Source of the DNA: Candidatus Atribacter alterifermentans | GTDB lineage: Bacteria > Atribacterota > Atribacteria > Atribacterales > Atribacteraceae | Reading direction: 5' to 3' | NCBI GenBank assembly: GCA_012517635.1 | Contig: JAAYUP010000124.1 | Coordinates: 1 to 11,441, forward strand | Length of the DNA: 11,441 nucleotides | Shown here: in pieces, positions 1 to 5,873 of the stretch | Position numbering within the stretch: position 1 is the first letter of the stretch | How the letters are laid out: each line of letters starts with the position of its first letter | Notes under the pieces: model-generated | What the model saw: the letters and a program-made list of their open reading frames with translations, nothing else | Told to the model about the DNA's origin: nothing | Database searches by the model: none | Position numbers and translations under genes: made by a program

Positions 1-120
1 CTTCTCAATATCTTGTCTTCTCAAGTTTTGAGCCTACCTATAAGGAATTGAAACTGCTATTGCCGAGTACTCGATCGGCAATAGCAGAGGGTTTTGAGCC
101 TACCTATAAGGAATTGAAAC
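1..120 (+). CRISPR. Distal (trailer) end of a CRISPR array: two 30-bp repeats and one complete 36-nt spacer
   Basis: Two identical 30-bp repeats lie at 25-54 and 91-120, beginning GTTTTGAGCC and ending GGAATTGAAAC. One 36-nt spacer lies between them (55-90). Positions 1-24 look like the 3' part of a preceding spacer, so the array continues to the left of the window. The ATTGAAAC end is the usual 5' handle of crRNAs from Cas6-processed type I/III arrays, so transcription is probably on the + strand with the leader off the left edge. No further repeat follows 120, which makes this the leader-distal end. The last repeat shows no decay, although terminal repeats often do, so the true end of the array may have been lost in a rearrangement. 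The repeat has almost no internal stem. Whether the type III genes 4 kb downstream use this array cannot be told from the sequence. Confidence 0.93.
55..86. repeat. Perfect inverted repeat inside a CRISPR spacer
   Basis: Spacer bases 55-66 (TGCTATTGCCGA) are the exact reverse complement of 75-86 (TCGGCAATAGCA), with an 8-nt loop at 67-74. Only GAGG (87-90) of the 36-nt spacer lies outside the hairpin. As crRNA this guide would fold on itself. Confidence 0.95.
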
Positions 121-522
121 TGGTAGCAATTCTTCCCATTTTTATGTTTGGTATCACAAAAGAACGAACCGAGGCTTTTTATTTTTCCGCTGACGCACTC
201 AAAAAATTAAAAAAAGAAATATCAGATAAAGGCGGTTTTCCCTGCAGTACACATGTTGCCCTTTCGGCCTATCTTTCCAAAATGCTCTTGAAACTGTTTA
301 ACCATAGCGAAAAAACTACCTGCGTTCAGGTAACCGTGGCAAATTTACGCAATCGTCTCGCTGAAATCCCTTCGACTTTTGTAGGGAATGCATCATCTAT
401 TTTCGCAACACCAAATTTTTCAGCAGGAGCAAGTCTTGAAGAAATAGCGGGTATTATTCATCAAACACTTCAACCACTTCTAGAAACATCTTTGGAAGAA
501 CTGAGGAAAATCGAGGAAAAAT
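121..522 (+). pseudogene. Internal fragment of an HXXXD/BAHD-type acyltransferase
   Basis: The frame in register with position 123 encodes about 120 residues resembling the middle to C-terminal part of the BAHD/HXXXD transferase family. It shows a segment FYFSADALKKLKKE, then STHVALSAYLSKML, then a VTVANLRNRL strand and a VGNASSIFA segment. The last two correspond to the family's 'vn.R.rl...P..yfGNa' region. The HXXXD active-site segment expected upstream and the DFGWG-like segment expected downstream are both absent. On the left the frame runs into the CRISPR repeat; on the right it ends exactly where the 30-bp inverted-repeat end begins (523). This is therefore a remnant cut at both ends. 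The open frame that starts inside the CRISPR repeat (48) and reads on to 623 is an accident of fusion. The family call rests on motif resemblance and the left edge is uncertain. Confidence 0.6.
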
Positions 523-552
523 CTTGGGGTCAGGTCTTGATTCTTGAATTTG
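523..552 (+). repeat. Left copy of a 30-bp perfect inverted repeat (GGGGTCAGG-type mobile-element end)
   Basis: This begins CTTGGGGTCAGGTCTTG and is the exact reverse complement of 2736-2765. The GGGGTCAGG end faces outward in both copies. Sequences of this kind are familiar as the ends of REP/RAYT-type (IS200-like Y1 transposase) elements, although no transposase gene lies between the copies. The acyltransferase fragment stops at this boundary. Confidence 0.85.
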
Positions 553-563
553 AAAATAGCCAT

Positions 564-670
564 GGGCGAACACAGAGATTCGCCCCTACGTTTATAATAT
601 ATCAAATTTTTATTGTCTCCTAATATTCCATTGTTGTTTATATTTGTAGGGGCAGACCTGGGTGTCTGCC
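564..670. repeat. Composite palindromic intergenic repeat
   Basis: Two hairpins face each other. GGGCGAA (564-570) pairs with TTCGCCC (579-585), and GGCAGAC (651-657) pairs with GTCTGCC (664-670). Their inner flanks are also complementary: CCCCTAC at 583-589 against GTAGGGG at 646-652. The unit therefore forms a cruciform-like structure of about 107 bp. Such 'GGGCGAACAC...TTCGCCCCTAC' palindromes occur as dispersed intergenic repeats in many bacterial genomes. No coding capacity is seen. Confidence 0.7.
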
Positions 671-717
671 TTCATTATTATGTGATAACACCATGCAATT
701 CCTCTTCTCGGAGGGAT

Positions 718-865
718 GCCGCTTTGCGGCGGGGAGATCACCTTTAGATTTTGAATGGTAATCGTTGGAAAAGAATAAAGAAAATTCTATAAAAGATGAG
801 ATCCTTACGGCTTCTTAAAGAGAAGCCTCAGGATGACGCCTATGGCGTCAGATGAGATCCTCACG
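718..865. repeat. Intergenic region with three short hairpins and a direct repeat
   Basis: The stretch between the palindromic repeat and the HD gene holds GCCGC/GCGGC around TTT (718-730), GGCTTCT/AGAAGCC (809-815 and 821-827) and TGACGCC/GGCGTCA around TAT (834-850). The phrase GATGAGATCCTxACG occurs at 795-809 and again at 851-865. The combination of GAGATCCT, a palindrome and CAGGATGACG resembles a dispersed intergenic repeat seen in many bacteria. The remaining bases up to 949 show nothing recognisable. A terminator for the upstream array or the converging HD gene could be included but has no T-run. Confidence 0.55.
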
Positions 866-949
866 CCTTTAAAACCGAGGGGGAAGATGGGGTGAGGGGG
901 GATACCTATTTTCATCATCAACTGGTGCCATGAAAGTGGCATGAAGGTC

Positions 950-2179
950 TCACCTAAAAAGATCGATGATTAAAAAAATATCGATTCCATCTAATTTTCT
1001 ATCTTTTAACTCATTCAATAACTTTTCTTTTGCTTCGATTAGCTGGGGTGAAGCAACTCCGTTTATTATGGAGAAATAAGTCTCAAGGAATGCGGCGATC
1101 TTATCACAGATTTTTATAAGCTTCCCATCAATGGGGGAGTATTGATCGAAATTATATTGATTTGGGATGATTTCAGTTTCCAAATGGCATATGTTTTTCC
1201 TCTCATCCAGGATCTTGGTTTCAAATTCATTCATAGTAAAATAAAAAATTTCATCATACCAATCTCCTTTTAGTAGAGGTTTGAGTTTTTTGCTGATTTG
1301 ATCCGATTCTTCCTCTTTGATGAGCGTTTCCAAATCACCGAGAGCTCTCTTGACCGGAGAGATAATGTCTCGGGTAAGTACTTCGGGGAGGTCATGGAAG
1401 AGCGCTCCGTACCAATTGTTATAAATCCGCTTGGCACAGGGCTCAGGTTCTAAAAAGAGGGAAAGAAAGTAGCTTAACATGGCCACAATCAGCATATGCC
1501 CCAAGACAGAAGTTTTGGGAATTCTTTCGATATGAGCCCATCTTCGCTGGAATCGAAGTTGCCCGCAAAGATCGATAAAATTTCTCAGATTCTTATCCAG
1601 ATAGAGGATCTTTTTAACGCTTTTCAGTTCCAGATGTTTGGCAATTTGAGATTGAATCTCTTCCCTGGTTGAGTTAATTCCAAAAAGGGGAGGACTGAAA
1701 TGAGAAATGATATTGAACTCCCATTGGGTCGCTAAAAAATGAGCAGCATTGATCAATTTAAACTCGATTGAATGGAGCTCTTCATCTTCAGGAGTGGAAG
1801 AAATAAATTCGATGAACTTCCTGTAAAAATCCTCAGAAAGATGAGAGAGACTTTCCTCCATTTCTTTCTGAACAAAATCATTCAACTTTTTCCTCGCTTT
1901 GTCTTGGGTCATCAGAGAATGATACAATTGAGGTTTGAGATCGGTCAAGATGGTCCTTTGAAAATACTGGAATATGCCATATTCAATCATTTTTCTCCAA
2001 TTAATTAATTGGCCTTCTTTATCTTCCTCAATTTTTCCCAGAATCCAGGTAATGATCATTTTATGGGCTTGTTTGTCAAGTTCAGTAAATTCGATTGGTC
2101 GAATCTGATCGTTCCATCGCTGTAAGCTGGCTGGTTGAAATATCTTTTCGATGAGGCTTTTCGTAATAAACCCTTTCAT
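950..2179 (-). CDS. HD-domain phosphohydrolase, YfbR (5'-deoxyribonucleotidase)-like C-terminal domain
   Basis: The product has 409 residues. The C-terminal half (about 208-370) carries the signature of YfbR-type HD enzymes, which remove phosphate from deoxyribonucleoside 5'-monophosphates. There is an RRW motif (212-214), a first metal-ligand histidine H228 in LGHMLIVAM, and FHDLPEVLTRDIISPVK (261-277) with H262-D263 as the HD pair and E266 and D271 as likely catalytic acids. A final Asp, D359, lies in KICDKIAAFLE. All key positions of the E. coli enzyme pattern appear to be present. The first 200 residues are an extension not found in YfbR, rich in charged and aromatic residues, for which I recognise no domain. 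AAGGAG stands just upstream of the ATG. No signal peptide or membrane span is seen, so the protein is probably cytosolic. It stands alone, opposite in strand to its neighbours, inside a segment bracketed by 30-bp inverted repeats. Substrate choice is inferred; another nucleotide or dNTP is possible. Confidence 0.85.
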   Translation of the reverse strand: MKGFITKSLIEKIFQPASLQRWNDQIRPIEFTELDKQAHKMIITWILGKIEEDKEGQLINWRKMIEYGIFQYFQRTILTDLKPQLYHSLMTQDKARKKLNDFVQKEMEESLSHLSEDFYRKFIEFISSTPEDEELHSIEFKLINAAHFLATQWEFNIISHFSPPLFGINSTREEIQSQIAKHLELKSVKKILYLDKNLRNFIDLCGQLRFQRRWAHIERIPKTSVLGHMLIVAMLSYFLSLFLEPEPCAKRIYNNWYGALFHDLPEVLTRDIISPVKRALGDLETLIKEEESDQISKKLKPLLKGDWYDEIFYFTMNEFETKILDERKNICHLETEIIPNQYNFDQYSPIDGKLIKICDKIAAFLETYFSIINGVASPQLIEAKEKLLNELKDRKLDGIDIFLIIDLFR

Positions 2180-2309
2180 ATAAACTCCTTTTCAATTGAA
2201 AATCCAATTTCTTTGAACACAAATAGATGAGTATTTGGAATAATTCTATTCAATAATCAAGAAAAGAATATTCAAAAGATAAAAGGACGGAGGGGAATTG
2301 TTAAATTCA

Positions 2310-2486
2310 TTCCCCCAATCAAGCTGTGTCACAATGTTTCTGTAAATTATTTACCCTTATTATACGAATATTTTACAGTAATATTGGAAATAGATAACCA
2401 AAAACTGAAGATAATCGTACCGTATCCTCCATTTGAAGCTATATGTGATGGAAGAAAAGAATTGTGACATAGCCTGATTGGGGGGT
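2310..2486. mobile_element. MITE-like element of about 175 bp with 24-bp terminal inverted repeats
   Basis: Bases 2312-2335 (CCCCCAATCAAGCTGTGTCA...) match the reverse complement of 2461-2484 at 22 of 24 positions. A possible 5-bp direct repeat, ATTCA, lies just outside (2305-2309 and 2487-2491). Inside is a second small stem, CTGTAAA (2340-2346) with TTTACAG (2372-2378). No transposase is encoded; a 61-codon reverse-strand open frame across it is just low-complexity readthrough. The parent transposon family was not recognised. Confidence 0.65.
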
Positions 2487-2615
2487 ATTCAGGGGGTGGT
2501 GCCTTTCTCTTTTTTGTTTTATCACTTTTCACTTATAACAGTATTTACAGGATAAAAGATGCCTTCCATTTTAATGATGGGATAAGGTTTTTGCGATTGA
2601 ATTGAGGACTCCGTC

Positions 2616-2669
2616 TGACATAAAAAATTCAATTAAACCATCAAAATTATAAATTCAATTTTTATGTCA
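2616..2669. repeat. AT-rich inverted repeat, possible terminator or small element end
   Basis: TGACATAAAAA (2616-2626) is the exact reverse complement of 2659-2669. The inner bases remain partly complementary. The structure lies between the HD gene's upstream region and the permease fragment. The rest of 2487-2735 shows no gene. Confidence 0.5.
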
Positions 2670-2735
2670 AATTTATATATTTTATTAATCAAAATACCCA
2701 CTTACCATGAACAGCTAAAAAGTTGAAAAACGTAA

Positions 2736-2765
2736 CAAATTCAAGAATCAAGACCTGACCCCAAG
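2736..2765 (-). repeat. Right copy of the 30-bp perfect inverted repeat
   Basis: This is the exact reverse complement of 523-552 and ends ...GACCTGACCCCAAG at its outer edge. The permease fragment begins at the very next bases. The two copies therefore define a 2243-bp unit whose outer ends coincide with broken genes on both sides. Confidence 0.85.
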
Positions 2766-2982
2766 CAACATTCCAGGAGTGACTTTGATATTTGGCATTA
2801 ATTTTGGTTTTCAACTTTCCAGTATCGGTGGCTTTTTTATGGCACTGGTATTTATGGTGTTGACCTTTGCTACTTTTGTAGGGTTTGGCTTGACTTTGGG
2901 AGGCGTTTTTGAGGATACCGAAGGGTTTATGGGCTTGGTAAACTTGATTCAAATGCCTATTTTCTTTCTATCCGGAGCTATG
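2766..2982 (+). pseudogene. Fragment of an ABC-2 type (drug/polysaccharide) transporter permease
   Basis: The fragment encodes about 70 residues rich in Phe, Gly and Leu. It contains GLTLGGVFEDTEGFMGLVNLIQ followed by PIFFLSGAM. This is the characteristic 'G..lgs.f.d.e.f....n.i..P.ffLSG' segment of ABC-2 membrane permeases (DrrB/NodJ type), and it includes at least two hydrophobic helices. The N-terminal half of such a protein (about 250 aa in full) is missing, cut at the 30-bp repeat end (2765). After FLSGAM the reading runs into a probable IS3 left end and stops at 3012 with residues foreign to the family. No partner ATPase gene is present. This is a non-functional remnant. Confidence 0.65.
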
Positions 2983-3484
2983 TGGTCTTTCCCCGATTTT
3001 ATAAAGGCATAGAAAAGAGAATATAATAATAAATCAGGGGCGTAAATTAATCATGAATCAGGAAAAAAGACAAAAGTATGACAAAGAATTTAAATTGGAG
3101 ATACTTCGCCTAGTCAATGAACAAAAAAGAACCATTGCCCAAGTCGCTCGAGATTTTGGGATTGGGAAAAATACCATCTATAAGTGGAAGCAAGCTTTAA
3201 TTCTGACTAAATACCATTTCCCTCCCAGTATGAGTGGAAAAGAAAACTGTTATGATAAGGCCTGAGCTGAATCATTTTTTAAAACCCTAAAGGTGGAATT
3301 GGTGTATCATGAATGATATCAGACTCGACAGGAGGCTAATACCAGTCTCTTTGAATACATTGAACATTTCTATAATCGTATCCATCTCCATTCAACCTCT
3401 TAGGATATCTGAGTCCAGAACAGTTTGAAAGGAGAGCTGTTGTTGTTGCTTCTTAGTGCCTCCACTTTATCGGGGGGAGGTCCA
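2983..3484 (+). mobile_element. Internally deleted IS3-family insertion sequence relic
   Basis: The right end at about 3459-3484 (..CTTTATCGGGGGGAGGTCCA) looks like an IS3-family terminal repeat. An imperfect counterpart, TGGTCTTTCCCCGAT, lies at 2983-2997; its reverse-complement partner reads TGGACCTCCCCCCGAT. If these are the ends, the element is about 500 bp, far shorter than the usual 1.2-1.5 kb, because orfA is joined directly to the end of orfB. The left boundary is tentative. Confidence 0.5.
3053..3456 (+). pseudogene. IS3-family transposase remnant: OrfA N-terminus joined to OrfB C-terminus
   Basis: From the ATG at 3053, about 47 residues are the OrfA helix-turn-helix: KYDKEFKLEILRLV, then VARDFGIGKNTIYKWKQ. 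At about 3195 the frame passes abruptly into the OrfB C-terminal region: SMSGKENCYDKA, a TGA stop, AESFFKTLKVELVYHE, another TGA, then FEYIEHFYNRIHLHST. A frameshift near 3400 moves LGYLSPEQFERRAVV into another frame, which ends at 3456. The OrfB core with the first two catalytic Asp residues has been deleted; the ESFF region with the third catalytic acid remains. Two in-frame stops and one frameshift make it dead. Confidence 0.85.
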
Positions 3485-3970
3485 CCAAAGATACGAAGCC
3501 AGACTACAAGCGATAAAAGATAGGATAGCTAAGAAAGGGGGATCAAAAGAGTGGAAAAAGTATACCAGAGGTTAGGGAGACTAAAAGAGAAGTATCCCTC
3601 AATACATAGGCTTTATGAAGCTAAGCAGTGAAGACCATATATATGGTAGTGTGTTAACTCATGCTTTAGTTAATAGTATTCGTCACCAACTTAAAGTTTG
3701 AGGGATATCATATGATTGGAGCACTATGGTAAGGCTAATGAACAGTCAGAAGCTAGTAACCAATTCTCTTCGAACCAAAGCAGCACGAGTAATACCTGTG
3801 AAAAAAGGTAGTGAACCAGAAAAAGAGGCGGCAAAAATATATCAGACATTAAACTATCAAGATATACCATTCTGGCGGAAAAATCTGTGTTACCCGAAAA
3901 TGGGAACCCCTTAAAAGGAAAGGTTCACTACAGGCTGATTTCTGGCATTTAGTGCGCAAGTTGGGTTAAA
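3485..3970 (+). pseudogene. Decayed IS1634/IS4-type transposase, C-terminal portion
   Basis: Immediately after the IS3 end the sequence encodes RYEARLQAIKDRIAKKGGSK and then, after a stop and frameshift near 3571, LGRLKEKYPSIHRLYE. In the first frame further on come HALVNSIRHQLK, a TGA at about 3702, SYDWSTMVRLMNSQKLVTNS and EKEAAKIYQTLNYQDIPFW, ending at 3914. This succession matches the C-terminal part of IS1634-type DDE transposases ('..IRtqLK..g...SW..ir..l..q.rvT..'). The N-terminal half with most of the catalytic core is absent. The open frame from 3726 is only the tail of this relic. Bases 3915-3970, with GTGCGCAAGTTGGG near the end, probably include the element's right end. The abutting IS3 end suggests one element jumped into the other. 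Confidence 0.7.
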
Positions 3971-4030
3971 CTTTGTAAAATGAATATTTTTACTAGTGAA
4001 AGATTTTGCAAAATAAAGTGAAAATTATGT

Positions 4031-4060
4031 TTGATTGGTTTTAGGAAAAAAGAATATATT
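4031..4060 (+). promoter_or_regulatory. Possible sigma-70-type promoter of the type III operon
   Basis: TTGATT (4031-4036) and TATATT (4055-4060) are separated by 18 bp and stand about 20 bp before the cmr1 ATG. Transcription from here would give a very short leader containing the GGGAGGG ribosome-binding site. The surroundings are AT-rich, so chance resemblance is possible. The operon may instead be read from a promoter within the IS remnant. Confidence 0.35.
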
Positions 4061-4079
4061 GCTTGCTAGGGAGGGTACA

Positions 4080-4919
4080 ATGGAAGAATTTAGCGTTACT
4101 ATTAAAGCTTTGACTCCAATATGGACCGGAGATGCTGATAAAAAATGTTCTACTTTGAGAGAGACTGGAATAATTGGCAGCCTTAGATGGTGGTATGAGG
4201 CATTAGTTAGAGGGCTGGGAGGTTGCGCTTGTGATCCAACAGAGGAAAATTTAAGATGCAAATTAGAACATGACAAATTCTATAAAGCACTAAAATCCGG
4301 CAAAACTATATCGGAAGCTTTAAATGAGCAAATCTGTCCGACTTGTCAACTATTTGGCTGTACAGGGTGGTCAAGAAAATTTAAACTTGAAGTAGGAGAA
4401 ACGACCGATGAGGTAACATTAAAATTTATTGAATTAAAAAAAATAGAAAAAGTTGAATGGGATTTGTTGAATAGAACTCTAACGATAATTTCGGATTTTG
4501 GAGCCATAGGAGGTAAACTATCTGAGGCCAATTATGGGGTTATACAGATAAAAGAAAATAATTTAAATAGAAAACACAAATACATTTCAAAAAAAGAAGA
4601 ATTAGATCACTATCTTAACCTTAAAGAGCAAGGAAGAAGTGCAGATAATCCAAATCTATCAAGATTCATCTTCATTAATACTAATACTGATGAAAATCTA
4701 ATTAATGGAATGGTTAAAGAAATTAAAAGGGAATTATCATTTTTAAAAGGTTCCAAGAATAAAGGAAAAAAATATTTCTACAAAAAAATTACCAAAAACA
4801 ATGGTAGGTTTTTTGCATACGCAGAGAATAGTGATGAATATAGTAAGATTGTAGAGTTTTTAAGTAAAAAATCAATTCAATATATGGAAGGTGTCAAAAT
4901 CTTGGAGGGGTTAAAATGA
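4080..4919 (+). CDS. cmr1: Type III CRISPR RAMP protein Cmr1 (Cas7 group)
   Basis: The product has 279 residues and is a subunit at the target-3' end (head) of type III-B/C effector complexes, where it helps bind target RNA. The Cmr1 signature is clear: TPIWTGDA (12-19), ETGIIGSLRWWYEALVRGLGG (28-48), a Cys-rich stretch with C49, C51 and C60, and CPTCQLFGCTGWSRKF (86-101). The cysteines C86, C89 and C94 could bind zinc. A Gly-rich region, GAIGGKLSEANYGV, follows. The ATG at 4080 is preceded at good spacing by GGGAGGG; the upstream in-frame codons back to 4035 have no such site and precede the conserved N-terminal strand. The stop overlaps the next start by 4 bp (ATGA), so the two genes are probably translationally coupled. 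It is the first gene of the six-gene operon. Confidence 0.95.
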   Translation: MEEFSVTIKALTPIWTGDADKKCSTLRETGIIGSLRWWYEALVRGLGGCACDPTEENLRCKLEHDKFYKALKSGKTISEALNEQICPTCQLFGCTGWSRKFKLEVGETTDEVTLKFIELKKIEKVEWDLLNRTLTIISDFGAIGGKLSEANYGVIQIKENNLNRKHKYISKKEELDHYLNLKEQGRSADNPNLSRFIFINTNTDENLINGMVKEIKRELSFLKGSKNKGKKYFYKKITKNNGRFFAYAENSDEYSKIVEFLSKKSIQYMEGVKILEGLK

Positions 4920-5827
4920 TTCATGACTACTATGGTTCTAAGCTAAAAATGATAAGTTTTGAAAAATGGGTTGAAGATAAAAAAAAAGGGGAAAAAAATT
5001 GGAATGAAAAATCAGAAGAAGAAAAGTATAAAACATGGTTGGATGAAGTTTTCATAGTACCTTTAGCCCAATCGAAAAAAGAAATTCAGGAAAGGTTAAA
5101 AAATGATAAAAGTATACAAGGTTTCTATCCTAACACTACGGATTTACAAAATCTTCCTCAAAATTCAGTTTTAATAAAAATTTCTTTTACCCTCAAAAAG
5201 CCTTATACAAGTAAAGACGAAGGTGAATTTCATATTATTAATAATCGTGTTTTTGAAAATCCTATTGTCAGGGACAAATTAACTGGCTTGCCAATGGTTA
5301 GGCCCTCAACATGGAAGGGACACTTGAGATTTGCTGCTGAAATGGTTGAGCGGAATGAAGAAGAAAAGAAAAAGATTATCAAAAGACTTTTTGGTTCTGA
5401 ACCCCGGGAAGACGAGGTATTAAAAGGCAGACTTTACTTTTTCCCAACGTTCTTTAAAGAAGAAGCAGAAAAGGATGTAATTACTCCCTTAAAAAGGGAT
5501 ACCAGAACTCCTACTAAGAAAGGACCTATACCTCTTGAAGTAATAAAACCAGGCAAAAATGGAGATTTTTATCTCCTATATCTTCCGTATCCAAAAGGTA
5601 AAGATTTCAAAGAAGACGAGATTAAAGAGGATTTAGAATTTCTTGCTAAGATATTAAAATTGATGTTTTACACCTATGGCTTTTCTGCAAAGAAAACATC
5701 TGGCTTTGGAGTCATTAGAAAGCTGGAAAGTAAGGATGTCGATGTTCACCCGGAAGATAAAAAGGGATATTTCTCAAACTTATACACCGAAGTAAACAAA
5801 ACTGTTAACCATGGTGTATACAAATGA
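4916..5827 (+). CDS. Type III CRISPR RAMP protein, Cmr6-like (Cas7 group)
   Basis: The product has 303 residues. The RAMP core begins near residue 85. NPIVRDKLTGLPMVRPSTWKGHLR (115-138) is the 'TGLP..P.SS.KG.lR' motif of Cmr6/Csm-type RAMPs. RLFGS (157-161) follows, then VITPLKRDTRTPTKKGPIPLEV (188-209), which resembles the Cmr6 'P..P.P..fl.V.pG' segment. KKTSGFGVIRK (259-269) is the Gly-rich loop of the second RRM fold. The first 80 residues are a highly charged extension (KKKGEKNWNEKSEEEKYKTW) of unknown role. I assign Cmr6 rather than Cmr3 from these motifs and from the type III-C order cmr1-cmr6-cas10-cmr4-cmr5-cmr3 as I recall it; Cmr3 is the alternative. GAGGGG stands before the ATG, which overlaps the cmr1 stop. 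Confidence 0.8.
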   Translation: MIHDYYGSKLKMISFEKWVEDKKKGEKNWNEKSEEEKYKTWLDEVFIVPLAQSKKEIQERLKNDKSIQGFYPNTTDLQNLPQNSVLIKISFTLKKPYTSKDEGEFHIINNRVFENPIVRDKLTGLPMVRPSTWKGHLRFAAEMVERNEEEKKKIIKRLFGSEPREDEVLKGRLYFFPTFFKEEAEKDVITPLKRDTRTPTKKGPIPLEVIKPGKNGDFYLLYLPYPKGKDFKEDEIKEDLEFLAKILKLMFYTYGFSAKKTSGFGVIRKLESKDVDVHPEDKKGYFSNLYTEVNKTVNHGVYK

Positions 5828-5873
5828 GAAAAAGTGATAGACCAATTAGCATTTATTAGAAACATTTTCAACA

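Noticed and set aside
48..623. 191-codon open frame starting in the CRISPR repeat
   Set aside because: It begins inside a repeat, crosses a spacer, then an acyltransferase fragment, then a repeat end. It is a chance fusion, so it is annotated as an array plus a pseudogene.
3726..3914. 62-codon open frame as a separate small gene
   Set aside because: Its product continues the IS1634-type transposase pattern from upstream, across an in-frame stop, so it is the tail of a relic.
4035..4079. Upstream extension of cmr1 to 4035
   Set aside because: It would put a non-conserved tail (VLGKKNILLAREGT) before the first RAMP strand and has no ribosome-binding site, whereas the ATG at 4080 has GGGAGGG in place.
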